Shown here: piece after piece, positions 59,513-64,000 of the stretch
Layout of the letters: each line of letters starts with the position of its first letter
Position numbering within the stretch: the first letter of the stretch is position 1
Assembly (NCBI GenBank): GCA_910577925.1
Contig: CAJTOI010000001.1
Location: 10,645 to 74,644 of the forward strand
Origin: an uncultured Roseburia sp.
GTDB lineage: Bacteria; Bacillota; Clostridia; Lachnospirales; Lachnospiraceae
Direction: 5' to 3'
Length of the DNA stretch: 64,000 nt
Program-made: the position numbers and the translations under genes
Notes under the pieces: generated by a model
The model's database searches: none
What the model saw: only the letters and a program-made list of their open reading frames with translations
Told to the model about the DNA's origin: nothing

Positions 59513-60614
59513 GAGCGTCCTCCATTCCACAGACATAGCGGATTCCCGAAAGCAGCTGTTCGTCCGTAAAATCTCTGTATATATAGGAAGTTCCGATTTT
59601 GTCCAGCAAAATAAACTTCACGTTTACGCCAACCATTTTTTTGTCCGATTTCGATGCGGCAAGCACTTCCTCGGGCGAGAAACCCGAAACTCTCGTCTGA
59701 AAGCCGAACTTTGTCAGGTCACTTTCGATGCGCGCAAACGCCTCTGCGGGCAGCCGTCCGTATACTGCGGAGAGGTACGCAGCGGTCACCATTCCGATTC
59801 CCACGCATTCCCCGTGATACAGCCTGAAATCCGAAAGCTTCTCAATCGCGTGGCCGATGGTATGTCCGAAATTTAGCAGCGCCCGCTCCCCCTTTTCCGT
59901 CGGGTCCTGCTCTACGACATCCCGCTTAATCCGGCAGCTGCCTGCGACGGTGTGCGCAAGCGCCGCGGGGGCAAGCGCTTTGATCTCGTCTGCATGCGCC
60001 GTCATCCATTCATAATAGGCGATATCTTTAATCAGACCGTGCTTTAACACCTCTCCCATCCCCGAGACAATCTGCTTTTCGGGAAGCGATCTTAATACCG
60101 AAAGGTTCATATAGACAAGCTTCGGCTGATAAAAGGCTCCGACCATATTTTTGTACTGCATGAAATCCACACCGGTCTTCCCGCCCACGCTGCTGTCAAC
60201 CTGCGCGAGAAGCGTCGTGGGAATCTGAATAAAATCAATGCCCCGCAGATAGGTAGCCGCCGTGAAACCGGTCAGATCGCCGACGACACCGCCGCCTAAC
60301 GCCACCAGAAGATCTCTGCGGTCAAAATGACTGATAATCAGCTCTTCGTACAGACGGCCGACCGTATCCAGGTTCTTATTTGCTTCCCCTGCAGGAAATG
60401 TGTGAACTCTCACCGTGTCAAATGCGGCAGAGAGAAGCCCTGCGACCTCCTGTGCGTACAGCGGTCCGACATTGGAATCGGTGACGACACAGATTTTCTG
60501 CTCCCTGCGGTAGCCAAGCGCCGCAAGTTTCTGCACAAGCGCCGAAAAACTGTCTGTGATCTCAATCTCATATGCGTGTACGCCGTCTTTTGCTACGCAA
60601 ATTGTTTCTGCCAT
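59505..60614 (-). CDS. aroB: 3-dehydroquinate synthase
   Basis: A 369-residue NAD- and zinc-dependent enzyme: LVALGGGVVGDLTGFTAATY, FIQIPTTLLAQVDSSVGGKT, GMGEVLKHGLIKD and ALLNFGHTIGHAIEKLSDFR followed by LYHGECVGIGM (zinc ligands Glu and two His). It makes dehydroquinate, step two of the shikimate pathway. AAGGAG lies 11 bases before the ATG at 60614. No other aro gene is near; it sits between ylmH and lspA, where divIVA lies in Bacillus. Confidence 0.95.
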   Translation of the reverse strand: MAETICVAKDGVHAYEIEITDSFSALVQKLAALGYRREQKICVVTDSNVGPLYAQEVAGLLSAAFDTVRVHTFPAGEANKNLDTVGRLYEELIISHFDRRDLLVALGGGVVGDLTGFTAATYLRGIDFIQIPTTLLAQVDSSVGGKTGVDFMQYKNMVGAFYQPKLVYMNLSVLRSLPEKQIVSGMGEVLKHGLIKDIAYYEWMTAHADEIKALAPAALAHTVAGSCRIKRDVVEQDPTEKGERALLNFGHTIGHAIEKLSDFRLYHGECVGIGMVTAAYLSAVYGRLPAEAFARIESDLTKFGFQTRVSGFSPEEVLAASKSDKKMVGVNVKFILLDKIGTSYIYRDFTDEQLLSGIRYVCGMEDAHE

Positions 60615-60639
60615 GTATCTTCGCACTCCTTCCGACAAA

Positions 60640-61401
60640 TCAAATCGATGTTCCCGTATATTGCTTATAAGTGATCTTTATGCGTCCTTTTCCGGTTTTG
60701 CCCAAGCAGCCTTCAAAGACAAAACGGCCATGGCCCCGCACCGAGACGATTTCCTCCTCACGGCAGACATAGGACGGATTTTCTGTGATTTTCCCGTTTA
60801 TAAAAACTTTATCCTGACGAATCAAATCCTGTGCCTTGCTGCGCGAGAGCCGATATACACAGGCAATCACCGAATCGAGCCGGTTTGAAGTGACAATGCC
60901 GTTGTGCTCCTCCAGATTCGGACGCACCGCAATCCCGGCCGCATCCGCGCGCGAAAGCCGTACGTCGGTATGACGAATCCTGTTTAAATGTTCCGCAAAA
61001 TAGTCCGCCATGCGCGCTTCGCACAACAGCCATGCCTCCCCTTCTCCCACAAGGATGTCTCCGATTTTGGAGCGCTCCACGCCCAGCTGCATCACTGCTC
61101 CCAGGATATCGCGGTGTTCCAGCTTCTCTGCAAACTTCGGGGAAACGGGCGAAATATGCAGAACCGCAATCGGATACTCCCACTCGTAGGAAAGAGCATC
61201 AGGGATAAATGCAACCATCTGACGCTCTGCAAAAGGCACGCCTCCGAAGCTCTCTGTGCGTGTCTCAAAGAGACGTTCGGACTGGCGGTAAATATTCTGT
61301 TCATTTAAATTAAGGAAATCGCTGAATACAACGATTCCCTTTCTGTTCGCCTGACATGACAAATCGGTCAATTTTTTCCTGCAAAGTTCCTGTTCATTCA
61401 T
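60640..61401 (-). CDS. ylmH: S4-domain RNA-binding protein YlmH (RqcP2-like)
   Basis: A 253-residue protein: N-terminal helix part, the YlmH middle domain (ERQMVAFIPDALSYEWEYPI, GAVMQLGVERSKIGDILVGE) and a C-terminal S4 domain (RLDSVIACVYRLSRSKAQDL then IRQDKVFINGKI). YlmH/RqcP-type proteins bind nascent-chain-blocked 50S subunits and assist alanine tailing, which would link it to rqcH in this window. It lies two bases after sepF, the usual sepF-ylmG-ylmH order but without ylmG. Confidence 0.9.
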   Translation of the reverse strand: MNEQELCRKKLTDLSCQANRKGIVVFSDFLNLNEQNIYRQSERLFETRTESFGGVPFAERQMVAFIPDALSYEWEYPIAVLHISPVSPKFAEKLEHRDILGAVMQLGVERSKIGDILVGEGEAWLLCEARMADYFAEHLNRIRHTDVRLSRADAAGIAVRPNLEEHNGIVTSNRLDSVIACVYRLSRSKAQDLIRQDKVFINGKITENPSYVCREEEIVSVRGHGRFVFEGCLGKTGKGRIKITYKQYTGTSI

Positions 61402-61403
61402 GA

Positions 61404-61931
61404 TTAAAACTCGGTCTGAATCCCTCTTCCCTGAAATGTGTCTGCTAAATTAAGAAAATCTCCGGATATATCTACCGTAGCCGGAGTAATGATAAATATG
61501 TAATTGGATATTTTCTGAAGATTTCCGCTGATTGCAAAGCAGGAACCGGAAGTAAAATCGATGATCCGCTGTGCAATCTCCATGTCGAGTCCTTCCATAT
61601 TAAGGACTACGGCATGGTTATTTAGCAGCGTCTCCGTGATCTCCCTTGCATCTTCGACGGAAGTAGGCTTAATCACACAAAGTTCCATACCGGTGCCGGA
61701 TTGCTTCTTGACGGAACGTATCGGAGTCACTTTGGAGCTTGACTTCGCCGCTTTCTCCGCAAACCTGTCATCTGCCTCCGGCTCCTCCCGCTTCTCTCTC
61801 CGGGAAGAACTGCGGCTTTTTACCGGTTCATCCTCGTAATCGTCCTCATAATCATAATCTTCATTGTAGAAGTCCTCATCGTCATCCGGATCCAAATGCA
61901 TGATGCTCAAAAATTTATCTAAAACGCCCAT
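61404..61931 (-). CDS. sepF: Cell division protein SepF
   Basis: A 175-residue SepF. The N-terminal membrane-binding helix is MGVLDKFLSIMHL, followed by an acidic linker (DPDDDEDFYNEDYDYEDDYE) and a charged region, then the SepF domain (MELCVIKPTSVEDAREITET, VVLNMEGLDMEIAQRIIDFT, SGSCFAISGNLQKISNYIFI). It tethers FtsZ to the membrane. It lies 14 bp after ylmE in the same transcript. Confidence 0.95.
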   Translation of the reverse strand: MGVLDKFLSIMHLDPDDDEDFYNEDYDYEDDYEDEPVKSRSSSRREKREEPEADDRFAEKAAKSSSKVTPIRSVKKQSGTGMELCVIKPTSVEDAREITETLLNNHAVVLNMEGLDMEIAQRIIDFTSGSCFAISGNLQKISNYIFIITPATVDISGDFLNLADTFQGRGIQTEF

Positions 61932-61945
61932 ATTTCACTCCTGTA

Positions 61946-62647
61946 TTACTCGTTACTTTTCTTATAACTGCGTTCGCCAAAGATGCCTGTACCGACACGC
62001 ACCATTGTGGCTCCCTCTTCAATCGCCACCTCATAGTCTCCGGTCATACCCATAGACAATACTTCCATAGATACATTATCTATGTTTTTATTTGTTATGT
62101 CAACAGATAATTGTTTTATTTTCCGAAAATACGGACGATTCTCCTCCGCGTCCACAACATAGGGTGCAATCGTCATCAATCCTTTGATGCGCAGATTTTC
62201 AAGCGCTGCAATCTCCTCCACGAGAAGCATTGCATCCTCCGCGGATGCGCCGAATTTGGATCTCTCACCGGCAATATTGACCTCGACGAGAATCGGGACG
62301 ATAATCCCGCGTTTTTTTGCCTGAATGTTGATCTCCTCGGCCAGACGGTACGTGTCCACCGAGTGAATCAGCGCTGCCTGATCAATAATATATTTTACTT
62401 TATTCCGCTGCAGATGACCGATCATGTGCCACCTGATATCCGCGGGAAGCTTAGGAATTTTGTCGCACATTTCCTGCGCCTTATTCTCACCGAAATCGCG
62501 CACCCCGGTATCATACGCCTCCGTCAGCATCTCAACCGGCTTTGTCTTGCTCACGGCAATCAGCATCACATCCGCCCTCTCCCTGCCTGCGCGCACGCAG
62601 GCAGCCGCTATTTTTGTCTCAACCGTATTCAAATTTTCTTTTATCAT
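61946..62647 (-). CDS. ylmE: PLP homeostasis protein (YggS/YlmE family)
   Basis: A 233-residue PLP-binding barrel: MLIAVSKTKPVEMLTEAYDT (Lys that holds PLP), VRDFGENKAQEMCDKIPKLP, WHMIGHLQRNKVKYIIDQAA and LSMGMTGDYEVAIEEGATMV, then RVGTGIFGER. The family buffers free PLP and influences amino-acid levels; no enzyme activity is known. It heads ylmE-sepF-ylmH here, as in Bacillus. The HlyD-like gene ends 20 bp upstream. Confidence 0.95.
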   Translation of the reverse strand: MIKENLNTVETKIAAACVRAGRERADVMLIAVSKTKPVEMLTEAYDTGVRDFGENKAQEMCDKIPKLPADIRWHMIGHLQRNKVKYIIDQAALIHSVDTYRLAEEINIQAKKRGIIVPILVEVNIAGERSKFGASAEDAMLLVEEIAALENLRIKGLMTIAPYVVDAEENRPYFRKIKQLSVDITNKNIDNVSMEVLSMGMTGDYEVAIEEGATMVRVGTGIFGERSYKKSNE

Positions 62648-62667
62648 CGTTTTCCATCCTCCGTTTT

Positions 62668-63999
62668 TTACTGAATCAATTCATTTTCATGGATCTTCGT
62701 ACCGTCAAGGGCAATGTGGTCATACAGAGCAATGCCGTAGGTAGTGCCGGTGCGCACAATCGTATACTCTTCATTCTGATATAAGATATCAATCTGTTTA
62801 AATACGGCGTAGCCTTTATTGATATTGTAGACCCCGCGCAGAACTGCCGTATTCCGTCCCACCGTATAAGTTGCGCTCGAATCCGGCTTTAAGAGAACAT
62901 CGTCCCCGGACACGTCCTCGCCGTCGATATAATAAAGCTCCTCCGTCTCATAGTAAATGGTGGGCGTGACAAACTCCGTAATCTTTTTCCCGTCCGAGTC
63001 GGTTCGTTCGACCAGAAGTCCTTTCTGGTTGGAATCTCCGCCCTTCACAAAATATTCGACGGGAACCGTATAAAATTCTTTTTCCGTAATGGCGGAATTG
63101 GGAATTTTAAGCCCGGTCTCCTCATTTAACAGCAGCTCCACTTCCACATAGCGCTCTTTTGCATAGCGTATCATCGCGCTGCGCAGAGACAGCACCAGAT
63201 AATTCGCTCCGTCCTTCTCTTTCAGTGTATAATTGGCGTAGGTCGTTTTGCCGTCCTGCAGAAAGCGCAGGCGCAGGACATTGTCCGCGGCAAGTCTGTT
63301 CACCGTCTCACCGCTTACGGGAATGACAATACTCCACATTTCACTGCGCACCAGCTTATAAATCGGATCCTTTGCCTCTATGGTGTGGTTGTTTCTTGTG
63401 TTGATTTTCGCGTAAGCAGATTCGTCAAACATTTCCGCGGTAATGTCGTCTAACGTCACATCCTCATAGCCGTCGGCGTAGTAGACGACCACGCCGTCCT
63501 CCTTTGCATAGACGCGGTGAAAGGAATTGCCCTGTTCCGCGCCGTCGGCATAGTCCTGAATGCTGTTTAACGCGTTTAAATTTAAAATTTCTTCCAGCGT
63601 GGAGTCCAGATCCTCCTTAAAAGCATACACCTGATAGAAGTTCTTTGAATCGTAGGACAGCTGAAAATCCGAAATCCCTGCCGCGATCTCGTCCAAATGT
63701 TCCGCAGACAGCATCGATACGTCCGCGCTTGCCTCGGACAGACGCTTTGACACGTCCCCGTTTTCATCGACGGAACAGATCAGATTGCCGCATCCGACCT
63801 TTGACGCCTCTTTGACATAGTAATTTAATGTGCCGGAACGATCCGCATAATAGACCTGCTCGTCCCGCAGAATCAGTCCGCGGTAGATATTGTTTTCCGC
63901 CATGGTTCCCTGCTCTACCTCATAGACCGAAATATGCTCTGTCGTCACATAGGTATATACATTGAACACCAGATAAATAAAAATAATTATAAAAATAAC
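62668..63999 (-). CDS. HlyD-like membrane fusion protein, start beyond the window
   Basis: The frame runs from the stop at 62668 to the right edge with no start needed inside: codons before the first apparent start read VIFIIIFIYLVFNVYTYVTT, a membrane anchor, so the gene is cut by the edge (at least 443 residues seen). After the anchor come a biotinyl-lipoyl-like part (GTLNYYVKEASKVGCGNLIC), a long helical insert and a second barrel (LVRSEMWSIVIPVSGETVNR; ELLLNEETGLKIPNSAITEK). This layout fits the HlyD/DUF family periplasmic-adaptor-like proteins found before ylmE in Lachnospiraceae. The partner exporter is not in view, and an envelope or division role is also possible given the neighbours. 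Confidence 0.75.
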   Translation of the reverse strand, partial: VIFIIIFIYLVFNVYTYVTTEHISVYEVEQGTMAENNIYRGLILRDEQVYYADRSGTLNYYVKEASKVGCGNLICSVDENGDVSKRLSEASADVSMLSAEHLDEIAAGISDFQLSYDSKNFYQVYAFKEDLDSTLEEILNLNALNSIQDYADGAEQGNSFHRVYAKEDGVVVYYADGYEDVTLDDITAEMFDESAYAKINTRNNHTIEAKDPIYKLVRSEMWSIVIPVSGETVNRLAADNVLRLRFLQDGKTTYANYTLKEKDGANYLVLSLRSAMIRYAKERYVEVELLLNEETGLKIPNSAITEKEFYTVPVEYFVKGGDSNQKGLLVERTDSDGKKITEFVTPTIYYETEELYYIDGEDVSGDDVLLKPDSSATYTVGRNTAVLRGVYNINKGYAVFKQIDILYQNEEYTIVRTGTTYGIALYDHIALDGTKIHENELIQ

Positions 64000-64000
64000 G

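Overview
The window is a piece of a Gram-positive, endospore-forming Clostridia chromosome, most likely Lachnospiraceae (Roseburia-like; the family is an inference from gene content and order, the genus a guess). Spore markers are an alpha/beta SASP with a SigG-type promoter and ylbJ. Firmicutes markers are recU, remA, rqcH, asp23-fakA, the prp/rpmA pair, a LexA/YneA-type SOS pair, sepF and a niaR-controlled NAD locus. Almost all of it is core housekeeping DNA; there are no rRNA or tRNA genes, CRISPR arrays, insertion sequences or prophage genes.

Layout. (1) 0-4.6 kb: a galacturonate catabolic locus, uxaC (cut by the left edge) and a LacI-type regulator on the minus strand, divergent from uxaB-uxaA, with three palindromic operator candidates. 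(2) 4.7-11.6 kb: rpmB, asp23-fakA, recG, then a minus-strand SASP gene and rqcH. (3) 12-14.8 kb: an accessory-looking segment with a GPH-type sugar:cation symporter, a TM2 protein and an unknown membrane protein, followed by pepF. (4) 16.7-19.5 kb: nadB-nadC-niaR (no nadA), then a GtrII-like membrane glycosyltransferase. (5) 21.2-27.5 kb: yicC-remA-gmk-rpoZ-rimO-pgsA-pncC-rsmD-coaD and a coiled-coil protein, with ylbJ convergent. (6) 28.5-35.4 kb: pepD, an M23 peptidase, two pseudouridine synthases around a YgiQ radical SAM protein, and divergent mntR/recU. (7) 35.5-40.7 kb: histidine genes hisZ-hisG-hisD-hisB and a HisA/F-like+HisI+HisE fusion. (8) 40.7-46 kb: an acyltransferase, a small membrane protein, a B12-binding/radical SAM protein, its DUF2344 partner and a frameshifted RNase G gene. 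(9) 46.1-50.5 kb: L21 leader, rplU-prp-rpmA, obg-yhbY-nadD-yqeK-rsfS. (10) 50.6-56.5 kb: lexA divergent from a yneA-like gene with several LexA boxes, plsC-like, rarA, a XerS-like recombinase, ttcA-like and dtd. (11) 56.5-57.35 kb: an 830-bp stretch without an intact gene. (12) 57.35-64 kb, all minus strand: HlyD-like protein (start beyond the edge), ylmE, sepF, ylmH, aroB, lspA, rluD and a cytidylate-kinase-like protein.

Many genes overlap by a few bases or sit less than 20 bp apart, and good SigA-type promoters (TTGACA/TATAAT-like with 16-18 bp spacing) mark most transcription-unit starts. I found no clear new defence or mobile system. The observations most worth following are the catalytically degenerate HisA/F-like barrel fused to HisIE, the frameshift in the RNase G gene upstream of its catalytic aspartates, the SOS intergenic region, the conserved radical SAM/DUF2344 pair, and the unexplained 56.5-57.35 kb region with a possible broken small gene.
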